DNA from: Chelonoidis abingdonii
Lineage: Eukaryota; Chordata; Testudines; Testudinidae
Direction: 5' to 3'
Length of the DNA: 64,000 nucleotides
NCBI RefSeq assembly: GCF_003597395.2
Contig: NC_133776.1
Location: 34,791,298 to 34,855,297 of the forward strand
Part shown: positions 10,976 to 21,560 of the stretch, one piece after another
Layout: each line of letters opens with the position of its first letter
How positions within the stretch are numbered: position 1 is the stretch's first letter
Notes under the pieces: generated by a model
What the model saw: only the letters and a program-made list of their open reading frames with translations
The model's database searches: none
Told to the model about the DNA's origin: nothing
Made by a program: the position numbers and the translations under genes

Positions 10976-13540
10976 AAGAAAGGAGGGAAAGAGCCCAAAA
11001 AATAAGTGAAAAGAGTGCAGGGGAAGCTCCCTGTGAATGGTGGGCTGGAGGGATAGAGTGGAGGTGCGGGTTGAGGGAGCTGGCTTGAGGCTAGGAATGT
11101 GTGTCCCAGGTGTTCCTCTCTGCTCCTGGGCCTGGTCTAGCCCCTCCACGTCCTGCTCCTTGACCCCGCTGTGTGTGTTTACACAGGGGTGGAGCCCCCA
11201 TAATATTTCCATGGCTGGTGTGTTCTCTACCCCCTCCCCCAGCAGTCTGCTGCTGTGAGCGGACAGAAAGGGAGCAAGAGTCAGGGAGAGTGGATCTCGG
11301 TAATGGGAGGAAAAGAGGGAGTAAGTGGGGTAGTCTTCTTACATGGAGGAATAGCAAAGGAAGGTAGCAGGGGAAATTGCAGGCGGGTCTGTCTGCACAG
11401 GGAAGGGGAAGTTAGCAGTGGAAAGGAAGGTGGGAGAAAGTGGGTGGAGAGCATTTTGGGAAGGGCAGAGAAGATGACAGTGGGCTGCACAGGCAGCAGA
11501 ATAGGAGAGCTTGCAAAGGGAAGAGAATAATGGAGCATGGGAGGGAATCCTTGCATGCTGGGGAGGAGGGAAAGGAGGCACTGGAAGGAGGCGCTGATGC
11601 AGAGGCAATGGGAGAAAGAGTTCCTTCGTTAGGTACGTGCAAGGGAAGGAAAGAGGTGTTTCTGCTGTGTATCTAGACCCTACAACCCATACCTAAAATC
11701 AAAGTCTGCCTGTCCACATTCAGTGACAGTAAAATGAGGAACTGGCTGCATGTTGCACTTCAGTTTGAACCCAATTGTGCTCCCAGAATGGGAGATTTTA
11801 ACATTGACTTAAAGATCAGACAATATGCATATTACAAATAGGTGGTTCTGGTAGTGCTGCCTATTAAGGTTGCCAGACACTTCCCATAATAAGACCCTGT
11901 TTTCAGTGGCTTATAACTTTGTCAAACTAACTGCTTGGGGGTGAAATTTCCCATGCATAGTGGCTCTGTCAGGTGGAAATGCATTGAAATATTTCTCCAA
12001 GATGCCTCACCCACTTCTGAGAGAGAAACAACGGTAGGGGAAATCCACTATTTTATCAATAATTTTTTTTTTCTGGTAAACTCTCTTCTTTGAGAAGGTC
12101 TAGCACCATTCCACTTTTGATCTGGGATTTGAAATTGGCAGGACATTATCAGGAATGTGCCTTTTGCTGTTTCTACAAAGATCTGCCCAAGTTTGCACCA
12201 AAAGTATAGATCTTTGAAAAACATCATTTGACACATGCTCTGTAGAGACTTAGTTTAAACCATAAAATCCACATGTACTGAGAATGCTCTAGCCTTTCAC
12301 AGCGCCTAGTGCTGGCTGCACTGTACATGCACCATCCCCAGAGTGAGTGAGCATGCTGTAGCCCAGAGCTGCTGATGCAACACAGAATTTCCATGTAAAT
12401 GCTGTTTCTGGCTGCCCTGAGCACAGCGCTGGAACTGAGAGCAAGGAACCAGTCTCTTCTGTGCTCTCAGTGACTCCCCTACTGGTAGCCAGGAAGCATA
12501 GAGAGAAATCCACCGGGCTTGAATAAAAAGGAGACAGAGAGGGAAGGGAAAGACTGAGATTGGAGAAGGACCCTGATAAGACTGGAACTGGAGCTGGTGG
12601 AAGGGGAAGAGGGAAACTGTGACTGGGAGTTGTGGGGGATTGGGAACCAATGGTGGAGAGGTAAAGGCTGGGAACTGAGAGGTAGAGAAAGGCCTGGGGC
12701 TGGTTGCTGGTGGTGGTGGGGGCAGAGGAGAAGCTGGGGGTGGCTGGCCAAGGAGACTGGAAGCCAGCTGAGGTGAGTATGGGGCTCTGAGATAATATAA
12801 GCTTATGGGGAAAGAGCGAGAGTAGACTGTCTGGACAAAGAGACTAGGAGACAGTAAAAGGGGGATGAGGGAAGGGGAAGCAGATCTGACAAGAACTGTG
12901 GTGTAGGGGGGAGGAATTGAAACTGGCTGAGCAAAGAGACTGGGACAAAGATTGAACAGGTCGGGGAGAAAGCTGACATTGGACGCAGGGGCGGCTCTAG
13001 GTATTTTGCCGCCCCAAGCATGGTAGGCAGGCTGCCTTCGGCGGCTTGCCTGTGGGAAGTCCCCGGTCCTGCGGATTCAGTGACAGCCTGCAGGAGGCTT
13101 GCCGCTGAAGGCAACCTGCCTGCCGCCCTCGCGGCGACCGGCAGAGCACCCCCCCGTGGCTTGCCGCCCTAGCACGCGCTTGTCGTGCTGGTGCCTGGAG
13201 CCCCCCCTGATTGGATGAGGAATACAAGGAGGGAGACTGGGATCAGGAGCCAGAGGTGACATGGAAATGGGGTGGAGGATGGAACAACTGGAACCGAGGG
13301 GGGAGGGGAAAGGCAGATCATATGAGGAGCTAGGAGGGAGCAACTGGCTGGGCAAGAGAACTGGGACTAGGAATGGTGGGGTTTCAAATGTGAATTGGGG
13401 GGTGGGTAGAGATTAGGAGTGGGGGGGTTGAGATTGGGACTTGCATGTGGGGCCCAAAGTCCAAGACTAGGACTGGGAGTGCAAGGAGAGTGGGAATGAG
13501 AAGCCTGAGGAGTAGTGTGACTGGGACTGAGATGAGGAGA
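10976..13540. repeat. Purine-rich degenerate low-complexity tract
   Basis: The plus strand is strongly biased to G and A from about 10976 to 11680 and from about 12480 to 13540, with loosely repeated words such as GAGACTGGGA, GGGAAGGGGAA and AGGAGCCAG. The part between (11690-12480) is ordinary DNA. The bias opens long minus-strand frames rich in Pro, Ser and Leu that are compositional artefacts. An hAT-like element interrupts it at 12986-13209 and the same purine pattern resumes on the other side. Confidence 0.6.
12986..13209 (+). mobile_element. hAT-like MITE, 224 bp, with TSD
   Basis: A GC-rich non-autonomous DNA transposon with terminal inverted repeats CAGGGGCGGCTCTAGG at the left and CCTGGAGCCCCCCCTG at the right. 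It is flanked by an 8-bp duplication with one mismatch (ATTGGACG at 12978-12985, ATTGGATG at 13210-13217), the size expected for hAT transposase. The middle is itself roughly palindromic (GGCAGGCTGCCTTCGGCGG facing its complement near 13090-13120). It has no coding capacity. It landed in the purine-rich tract, to which it is compositionally foreign. Confidence 0.85.
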
Positions 13541-13636
13541 CAGGATATTCTATCGATATTCACCCCTTCTTGTCAACTATTGGGAATGGACCACATCCAC
13601 CCTGATTGAATTGGCCTCATTAGCACTGACCCCCCC

Positions 13637-13637
13637 N
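13637..13637. other. Ambiguous base N
   Basis: The single N of the window follows a run of seven Cs and marks the left edge of the segment that interrupts the PLE tail. It suggests a base-call or assembly problem. Confidence 1.
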
Positions 13638-13852
13638 GACACAGAAAATCTACTGAAGAAAAAAAAAAAGAAAAAATAGCAGCTCTGGCAAACAGCCTGC
13701 AATTGTGCTAGAGCAGAGATATGTTTAAGAATGACTCAATGTCAGTATTTTTATAGCACCAGGAAAGTCATGGGTTCTGTGAGTTGGTAAGGCAGCTCCC
13801 ATCTTTTCATGTGCTGTATATTTATACCTGCCTACAGTATTTTTCACTCCAT

Positions 13853-13893
13853 GCATCTGATGAAGTGGGTGATAGCCCACAAATGTTTATGCC
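13853..13893 (+). ncRNA. Decayed hammerhead ribozyme motif in PLE tail
   Basis: CTGATGA (13857-13863) is followed by a stem with arms GTGGG and CCCAC (13865-13869 and 13876-13880) and a six-base loop. A hammerhead core needs GAAA next; here 13881-13884 reads AAAT, so the second catalytic strand has two substitutions. Stem III is very short, as in the minimal hammerheads reported for PLEs. It is very likely inactive. Confidence 0.6.
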
Positions 13894-13918
13894 TCCCCAA
13901 AATTGCTAGTCTCTAAGA

Positions 13919-14661
13919 TCTGTACAGTGGATCTACAGGGTCCAATTAGAGCTGATTGGAACACCTTTACCAAAATGTATTTTTGCTGGAATATCCCGTT
14001 TTGTTGAAGCTGAAATATTTCATGCAGACATATCTGTTTCAATGAAGATTTTGTCTGGAAGGTTTCTGAGGTCCAGGCCTTCTGAGGACCAGATGGTCAC
14101 TTCAGACCAGAGAGAGAGAGAGAGAGAGAGCACGACCAGAATCAAAGACCTGACAGTTTTAAGGAGAAAAGAGCAATTTTGATAAATTCTCCTTTTGTGG
14201 AAATATTTGAAAGGTTTTGTGTTTTCATTCCAGTGAGGAACAAAAACAAATGTCAAAACCTTGATAACTGTTGCAAACCAGAATCATCCTCCTCTGATCA
14301 ACTCTGCTTTCAGCCCTGCTGATGAACCAGGTGAAAGTCAGTATGATGCCATGTGATAGAATGTTTTTTTCATTTTTTTTTAAACGTAGAAATGTAAACA
14401 ACAACCTATGTTAACAGAACATTAAGATTGCTAAGTCAGTAATTCAAAGGTTAGGTAATGCCAATATTAAGGTTGCCTGTGAAACTTAATGCATCCCCCT
14501 GGTGTGCATTCAGTGTGGTATTGTCTATCTTTATCTATATAATCACATGCTATGTTTTGCAACAGGAACTGTGTCTTCTTCAAGAAACAGAGTGGATACG
14601 TGCTGAGGAGAAATCAGGGTTATGTAGTGAATGAGGCTGTTGTCTGTAGGACCCCTGCCTT
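13919..14661. other. Unannotated DNA with (AG)n run
   Basis: No gene is visible. A pure AG dinucleotide run of 22 bases lies at 14109-14130. The rest is AT-rich and not recognisable. Confidence 0.5.
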
Positions 14662-15061
14662 CACAGGCCCTGACTTGTATTTTCCTGGTAGATGCTCCAC
14701 CTCTTCAAGCCCCCCAATCCGCCCCATCACCTCCCCTCCCCTTTTCCCCTCCCACTCACTTCTCTCCGCCCTCTCCTGAGCAGTGGAAGTCAGTACAAAT
14801 TACCGGGGCCCAGTGGTCTGGAAGGGGGTCTGGGGCCCAGCATCCCCGGCTTCGTTGGCCCTGTTTAGCTGGTCCGCCCTTGCTGGAGGGCCCGAAGAAA
14901 AATTTTCACCGGGACCTGAACCTGCTCTCAGTGACCCTGCTCCTGAGCATCTCCTGCTAACCACTGAACAGCTGATCGGTGCCCGCTCAACAGCTGAGCA
15001 TTCCCTATCTTTTTCCCTTGGGTGCTTGATCCCTGGAGCACCCATGGAGTTGGTGCCTATG
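14662..15061 (+). mobile_element. hAT-like MITE, 400 bp, with TSD
   Basis: The left end is CACAGGCCCTGACTTG. The right end, CATGGAGTTGGTGCCTATG, complements to CATAGGCACCAACTCCATG. An 8-bp duplication flanks it (CCTGCCTT at 14654-14661, CCTGCCTC at 15062-15069; one mismatch). The right end and length match the element at 28997-29389 (393 bp), so these are two copies of one family. No transposase is encoded. The frames on both strands over 14631-15198 are artefacts. Confidence 0.8.
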
Positions 15062-15132
15062 CCTGCCTCATTAGTTGCAGTAACCAAAAGGTGTGTAGTG
15101 AATGACACAAGGGACTGCAGGAAGAGATAGGA

Positions 15133-15600
15133 TGGTGTCATGGGTAAGGCAGCTGAATACTGCCCTGGGGAACTTGATTTTATCCTTGCCTCTGCCACAG
15201 AGTTCTATTTGATGCCAGGCAAGTCACTTAAACTAAAGTTTCCATGGAGGGTGGGGGCAGGGATGAGTCACATGGGGTTATAGACTCCTCATTTTCTTGA
15301 TGCCTGACTTGAGATCAATTTGCAGAAGGGCTGAGCAGTCACAGCTGCAATGGGAATCAATGGGAGCTATGCTTGCAACATATAAAGTGCTATATAATGC
15401 TATGTACTCTGGAAAAAAAAATCGGATCTTAGGCAGCTGAAATTGGGCATCCAAACTTAGTGGGCATTTTTACTTTAATCTTTGTGTCTCAATTCCCCAT
15501 CTGCAAAATGGAGATAATTCTACTGCCTCCCCTTACAGAGGTGCTGTGAAGATAAGTTAATGTTTGTGAAGCACTCAGCTACTATAGTAATGAGCTCCGT
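15133..15600 (+). mobile_element. MIR-like SINE split by a fold-back insertion
   Basis: The head (15133-15235) carries the tRNA-like and core portion with GCCTCTGCCACAGAG and GGCAAGTCACTTAAA. The tail (15479-15600) resumes with CTCAATTCCCCATCTGC, AAAATGGAGATAAT, GTGCTGTGAAGATAA and GAAGCACTCAGCTACTA. The 240 bases between carry fold-back words (AATGGGAATCAATGGGAGCT) typical of the palindromic repeats here. The order of the two halves is as in an intact SINE, which supports an insertion. Confidence 0.5.
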
Positions 15601-15846
15601 GGAAAAGCCCACCAGAAAATTAATAATTCTGTTTTCAAAAGGGGGCAGGGGGTGTTGAATAATGTGCAGTAAATAAGGCATAGGACATACACTGAACAAT
15701 GATCAAAACAAAATATTGAATAGCTTTTCATTGAGTGAGCACTGTCCATTCTTTGTACTGAATGCCGAAGATGTTCTATGGAAAAAGTACTGTTCATGAG
15801 TCTGTAATTAAAGACTGTATTATAATGCAAACACACAAGGGGCCAA

Positions 15847-15916
15847 ATTAAGGTTGCACAGATTAACTTAATTTTAGCACTTCCTAACTTTCCAGTGCTT
15901 GACTTTGCAACCTTAA
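15847..15916. repeat. Fold-back repeat
   Basis: TTAAGGTTGCA at 15847 faces TGCAACCTTAA ending at 15916, a perfect 11-base inverted pair. A smaller GCACT and AGTGC pair lies inside. It is one of the short palindromic families of the window. Confidence 0.65.
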
Positions 15917-18012
15917 ATGTTCTTTTAGTTTGTGTGTCATATATTGTAATGGGAAATTATAGACTTGTGATTTCAGGGGTATGAGTATCAGTCTTTGTCA
16001 GGGTAGAAGTTTAGGATCAGGTGACAACATGCCAGCCAGGCTGCATGAATTTAGTTCCTTCTAATCTAAGAAATACTTCAATTAGTTTATGCAACACAGT
16101 CTTTTGATTCTGGGAGGTAGAGACAGAAAAAGAAGTTGCTATGCAACCAAGCAGCCAGCTGGCGCTGAAGAATCCAGAAACAGGAAAATGTTTGCAATTA
16201 GGAATTGTCTGAAAAATACTAAAGGTAAAGTTTTAAGGTTGCTTTCCACTTTCACATTGACCATCAGATCTTAAAGACTTCTAAGTGTACATCAGTAATC
16301 ATTAGTGAAGAACTGAAGAGTTGTCACACAGATCCAGATTAGATATAGCCTTGTAGTTCAGTTGTGAGGCCAAAAGACAAACTTTGGATTGAGATTCAAT
16401 GATGTTGAAATCCCATAAAAAGTTTATATCAGGGTTTGGTTCACCCCTGCCCCCTCCCCCTTTTGAGTCTTGCTTGCAGCAGAGCTTGAAAATTGGACTC
16501 TACTTAGCTTTTTTTAAATACATCCTGAATTAGAGCCAAGGCATTGGTTCAGATCTGGAATTTGAAGCTAGTATTTGGCAAAAGAGGTTATATTTTAATT
16601 TCAGCACTGAAATGATGCAAAGTTCATGATGTTGCATGATTCTGACACACCAACAAGTGGAACTAGGTCAGTTTGCACCCCAAACCCTAGATGATATTCA
16701 ACGTCTAGGCTTACATAGATCATGTGTGGGCAAAATGTCAGCATGAAACTGTGCGAAGTGAAACTACTGAATTTTGCTGAGTTTCAAACAGGTTTAGTAG
16801 GAGAATTGATTAATGTCTGTAGAAATCACTGCAGTTCCTTTCTAAAAATTAAGATGTAGTAGGCAGAAAATCTGGCATTATTCCTCCCTTCACTCATAGT
16901 TGTGAAAGGAAGTATATCTGTTGTTAGGAAGGCCTGAACTTGCTATCTTGGCACCTTTTTTTTTTCATTTTAAGTAAAAGACTCATGAAAAATTGGCTCT
17001 TTCTCCATCACTGACATATATACCATCAATTAGCAAAACCTGATGGGAGCAGTTTTAAAGAAGTTTTATAACTGACTCTCTGCAACAGAACATAAAACAT
17101 AGACTGTAGCTATCACTTGTACCATATAATTAGTTGATAAATTCTAGATTCAGGGATATGCAGGACTATAAACAAGTCTCAAACTGCATTATTTTTTTCT
17201 GTATAGGCTACAAAGATAGTTTATACATCCTGACTTAGAATTAGTGTTATTGAATAAAGCACTGCCTCCTGCTGCACTCAAGGTCATAATTCAGCTGAGG
17301 GGTTATGCAGATTTCCTATTTGTTGAGATTGATGTTTAAGCAACTGACAAATGGCACCACAAATCCTTAATCGAATTATAGCCTTATTTCTCAGGCTGGC
17401 TCTGTACATTGTTATAGATAATATTTAGAAAGTAATTACCATATTAAAGTAAAAATCAAAGCAGCAAAGTAATAGCTCCAATTCTGAACATATAAGCAAG
17501 GAAAGAAAGAGAAAATGTAATTACAAAACAGTGAGTACAATAAACTGTGGAAGATTTCAAGGAAGACCAATAAGGAAAAAAAATGCTCTAAGACTAGGTG
17601 TGATAGTGGATTCAGCCATATTTTCAATTATTGTACATTATATCTAGCATCCATTATAAAGAGAGAAGTATAAGAAAATGTCCCAGGAGTACATATTAAA
17701 CAGAATATGTTGGGGAAATTCTACAGAATACATTGGGGAAATCCTTTTCACACAGTATGTTCCCTTATTTTGTATGTTATTTACATTTCCTTTGCAGTAA
17801 GAACAGCCACATTTTAAATATAAATTAATTCTTCTAGATATTAGTAAAAATGAATATCAGTTGTTGGATGCTCTTGAACATTACGAACACATAATTCTTC
17901 ACAATAATATCTTAAATACATAATATATAGAAGTTAAACTTGAATCCAGCTCATTCTGTCCTACAGCATACAAATCATATTTTTACATGGTATCTGTCAT
18001 TTTAACCGACAT
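15917..18012. other. AT-rich DNA, no confirmed gene
   Basis: There is no recognisable repeat. A GTTGCTATGCAAC palindrome lies at about 16135, and an ATG followed by a short frame and AAAG/GTAAAG, a good splice-donor shape, at about 16187-16226. This is too little to call an exon. Everything else is AT-rich and featureless. Confidence 0.4.
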
Positions 18013-18085
18013 TGGGTGAAATCCTTCCCCATTCAAGTAAATGGCAAAATTCCTATTGGCTTCAGTGGGGCCAGGATTTCATCCA
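18013..18085. repeat. Fold-back repeat, about 26-bp arms
   Basis: TGGGTGAAATCCTTCCCC at the left is complemented by GGGGCCAGGATTTCATCCA at the right, with few mismatches, around a GGCTTCAGTGG centre. Relatives with the same AAATCCTGGC and GAAGTCAATGG words lie at 23021-23077 and 39991-40064. Confidence 0.7.
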
Positions 18086-18107
18086 TTACATTGTAATGGT
18101 CCTCACT

Positions 18108-18670
18108 TGGTGTCTGGTTGGGGACCATGGGCTAGTGGTCATGGTCGCAACCCCTGACTGCCAAGGGGATTGTGGGGAGGGGAACCCGGGCCCCCCCACT
18201 CCACTGGGCTCCGACCCAGGACTTTTGGGCTACCAGTGTTCTGGCAGCCAAGCCTGCTTAACGCTGTCCTCTCTGGGCCTCTTCCTCTCATTCCCCTCCT
18301 GGGTCAGCTTAGTCCAAAGTTTTCCCCTGTTGGGGAAGTCCAAACCAAAATAAGAGGTGGTTTCCAATGTCCAGGGTCCACAGACCCAGGAAAGGGGAAT
18401 GCTTCCCTCTCTGATTGTCTCTGGGGTGGGTTCTCCCTTCTCCCAGAGAGAGCCCTTTTGGGCAACTGTGTTAGAGCCTTTAGATTTCCTCTTCTCAGCT
18501 CTGCACTGCTGGGTCTCACCTCCAGCTCTGCCACCTAAATGACCTAATTCCCAGTCTTTTAATTCTTTCAGCAGATGGACCATTTGCTGCAGGTGGAGTG
18601 GAGCGGGGCTGGATGAGCTCAAAATAATCCCTTGACCCCTTGTTGCCCAGAGTCGGGTTCTGACACCCCA
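18108..18670. mobile_element. Solo LTR, 563 bp, TSD TCACT
   Basis: The element starts TGGTGTC and ends GACACCCCA, a short terminal inverted repeat with TG...CA ends. A perfect 5-bp duplication, TCACT, flanks it (18103-18107 and 18671-18675). The interior is GC-rich and non-coding. No gag, pol or env lies beside it, so this is a solo LTR left by recombination of an endogenous retrovirus-like element. Orientation is not certain. The 113-130 codon frames inside on both strands are artefacts. Confidence 0.72.
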
Positions 18671-19599
18671 TCACTTGTGTGTTATGGTGTAATATAGTAA
18701 CAGTTGTTCTCTTACTAACAGAACCACTTCACCTGCATTCTGCCCACCAATCTACATGACAATTTTTGAAATGATGATTTTCTTGTTTTCCTCTACTAAG
18801 GGTTTTCTTTTGCACTGTCAGTGATTAAGTATTTAATTTCCCATTAATATAAATATTTTGTTCTTAAATGTTTTCTTAGATTAGTAATTAGTCTAGCATC
18901 AAATGACCTGTGCTATGTTTGTACATAAAAACCTTACTATTCATATAAAAATATCAGGAAGTTGTTCTATGAAGGCTTCCATTTAGATGCAAAATATTTA
19001 TAAATATTCCTATTAAAGGTTATGCCATTTTAAAGCATTTCAGAAACAATAAATATATTCACCTTTAAGTGGCAACATGATTTGGAAGCTACTAGTAAAC
19101 ATTTCCTACCAGAAATGTTCAAGTTTACAGAATGAAGACTTTAGTGTATTTAAAAAGAAATCCTTTTAATAAGGATATTTCTAGAATTCTTTGTGTGGAT
19201 TTAAAAATTGGGTTTTTTTAAAAAAAGGAATGGGAGAGGGAGGTTTGGTATTTGCCCATTTTCCCTCTAGATTTATTGCTCTGACAACACAAACCTGCAT
19301 TTCTTTCACTATCAGGTTTCTTCCTAAAAATGTTTTCATGGTTTAGTTGCTTGATGTTTGTTTGCTTGTCCTCTGGAGCTAGAAACGGAAACGTAGAACT
19401 TTTGATTAGCTTTAACATAATTAGCTAAACATGCATATTGTTATATTTTCAAAGACCCTGGCTATAACGTGCTTGTAGCTATATCTTAGTATTCAGTAGA
19501 GGTGTAAATAAGTTTGTAATTTCTTAAAAATAAACAATAATTATTTATTAATAGAATTTTTGAATCAATATTAAGGTATTACCCTCCACATGTACATGC
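18671..19599. other. AT-rich DNA, no gene seen
   Basis: Strongly AT-rich, with several A and T homopolymers and no recognisable element or coding signal. Confidence 0.5.
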
Positions 19600-20915
19600 A
19601 TCAGTCTTCACTGCTGAGGATGTGAGGGAGATTCCCAAACCTGAGCCATTCTTTTTAGGTGACAAATCTGAGGAACTGTCCCAGACTGAGGTGTCATTAG
19701 AGGAGGTTTTGGAACAAATTGATAAACTAAACAGTAATAAGTCACCAGGACCAGATGGTATTCACCCAAGAGTTCTGAAGGAACACTAATGTGAAATTGC
19801 AGGACTACTAACTGTAGTCTGTAACCTATCATTTAAATCAGCTTCTGTACCAAATGACTGGAGGATAGCTAATGTGATGCCCATTTTTAAAAAGGGATCC
19901 AGGGGTTTTCCTGGCAATTATAGGCCAGTAAACCTGACTTCAGTACAGGGCAAACTGTTTGAAACTACAGTAAAGAACACAACTGTCAGACATATAGATG
20001 AACATAATTTGTTACAGAAGAGTCAACATAGTTTTAGTAAAGGGAAATCATGTCTCAACAATCTACTAGAATTTTTTAAGGGGGTCTCCAAGCATGTGGA
20101 CAAGAGGGATCCAGTGGATATAGTGTACTTAGATTTTCAGAAAGCCTTTAACAAACGCCCTCACCAAAGGCTCTTAAGCATAGTAAGCTGCCGTGGGATA
20201 AGATGGAAGATGGAAGGTCCTCTCATGGCCTGGTAACTGGTTAAAAGATAGGAAACAAAGGGTAGGAATAAATAGTCAGTTTTCAGAATGGGGAGAGGTA
20301 AATAGTGGTGTCCCCACAGGGGTCTGTACTGGGATCAGTCCTATTCAACATATTCATAAATGATCTGGAAAAGGGGTAAACAGTGAGGTGGCAAAATTAG
20401 CAGATGATACAAAACTACTCAAGAGAGTTAAGTTCCAAGCAGACTGCCAAGAACTACAAAAGTATCTCTCAAAAGTGGATGACTTGGCAACAAAATGCTA
20501 GATGAAATTAAATGTTGATAAATGCAAAGTAATGCACATTGGAAAACATAATCCCAACTATACATATAAAATGATGGGGACTAAATGAGCTGTTAGCACT
20601 CAAGAAAGAGATCTTGGAGTCATAGTGGATAGTTCTCTGAAAACATCCACTTAATGTGCATCAGCAGTCAAAAAAGAGAAGAGAACATTAGGAATCATTA
20701 AGAAAGGGATAGATAATAAGACAGAAAATATAATATTGCCTCTATATAAATCCATGGTATGCCCACTGAATACTGTGTGCAGATGTGGTCGCCTCATATC
20801 AAAAAAGATGTATTGGAATTAGGAAAGCTTCAGAAAAGGACAACCCAAATGATTAGGGATCTGGAATGGCTTCCGTATGCGGAGAGATTAATAAGACTGG
20901 GACCTTTTGACCTTG
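19600..20915 (+). mobile_element. CR1-clade LINE reverse-transcriptase fragment
   Basis: A decayed non-LTR reverse transcriptase can be followed over almost the whole stretch, with frameshifts and stops. In order it shows SVFTAEDVREIPKPEPFF, KLNSNKSPGPDGIHPRVLKE, DWRIANVMPIFKKGSRGFPG, NYRPVNLTSV, FSKGKSCLNNLLEFF, VDIVYLDFQKAFN, then a GVPQGS-like block, LADDTKLL at about 20394-20417 (catalytic FADD with F replaced by L), MKLNVDKCKVMHIG, and a C-terminal KLQKRT-like block. The endonuclease, the 5' end and the 3' tail are missing. The right edge runs straight into an inverted L2-like fragment. Confidence 0.88.
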
Positions 20916-20918
20916 ATC

Positions 20919-21560
20919 TGACAGCTAGACATCCATGAGGAGATGTCAGAAAGACAAGCTGAGATTTTAGTTTGGATAGTAGGTGATGGTCTGGAGAAGA
21001 GAGGTAGATCTATGGGTTGTCAGCATACAGATGGTAGATACAGTTGTTTTTCTGGATAAAATTATCCAGAGGCGAGGTGTAGAGGGAGAAGTGAAGGGGA
21101 CCAAATGAAGTCCTATGGAATCCTCACAGAGAGTTGGAGTGGGGGATAGCTCAGTGGTTTGAGTATTAGCCTACTAAGCCCAGGTTTGTGAGTTCAATCC
21201 TTGAGGGGGCCACTTAGGAATCTAGAGCAAAATCAGTACTTAGTCCTGCTAGTGAAGGCAGGGGGCTGGACTCAATGACCCTTCAGGGTCCCTTCCACTT
21301 CTATGAGACAGGTGTCTATCTCAATTTGTAAATGAAGAGGTTCCTTCAAAGGGCATACTGAAAGAGTGATTAGAGAAGCAGGGTAAGGCTGACTTCAGTC
21401 ACCAGACTCTTCTTCTTGATGCTGAATGCAGCTGGTGGGTCAATGAGGATGGAGTACTAGTTCTGAGATTTGGCTAGGAAGAGGTCAAGAGAACTTTAGT
21501 TTGAGTGATTTTAGTGGAGTGCAAGCAGAGATAGCTGGACTGGTGAAAATTTTGGATGCT
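20919..21560 (-). mobile_element. L2-like LINE fragment, antisense, split by a SINE
   Basis: The minus strand of 20925-21140 reads as a worn non-LTR reverse transcriptase: YHLYADN at 21016-21036 (catalytic YADD with one D lost), IYLS after a stop, then ISACLSDISSWMSSC, which recalls the L2-type CLSDI..WM block. A CryI-type SINE interrupts it at 21141-21307. The part beyond (21308-21560) continues in the same recalled repeat order, but I cannot translate it convincingly, so the right boundary is soft. The element is old and dead. Confidence 0.55.
21141..21307 (+). mobile_element. CryI-type tRNA-derived SINE, second copy
   Basis: It starts GGGGGATAGCTCAGTGG (A box) and continues to TTTGTGAGTTCAATCC (B box). 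The tail GGACTCAATGACCC and TTCCACTTCTATGA is a more diverged CR1-like end than in the copy at 7424-7607. It splits the L2-like fragment, so it is younger than that fragment. A clear target duplication is not visible. Confidence 0.88.

Larger units (their letters stand above)
13550..13918 (+). mobile_element. Penelope-like element 3' tail, interrupted
   Basis: The left part (about 13550-13636) and right part (13784-13918) together follow a common sauropsid repeat tail ending in CATCTGATGAAGTGGG and GCTAGTCTCTAAG. Known PLE terminal repeats carry a hammerhead ribozyme with this CTGATGA plus stem, and I assign the tail to a PLE on that basis. Bases 13638-13783 do not fit the tail and interrupt it; the only ambiguous base of the window (N at 13637) is exactly at that break. 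No coding part is present. Confidence 0.6.

Noticed and set aside
11255..13355. Cluster of 60-115 codon frames on both strands
   Set aside because: Strand-biased composition removes stop codons; peptides are Pro/Ser/Leu or Gly/Arg/Glu rich with no conserved blocks.
14319..14336. CTGATGA-ACCAGGT-GAAA, a hammerhead-like string
   Set aside because: Stem II would be three pairs with a one-base loop and the string is not in a PLE tail; most likely chance.
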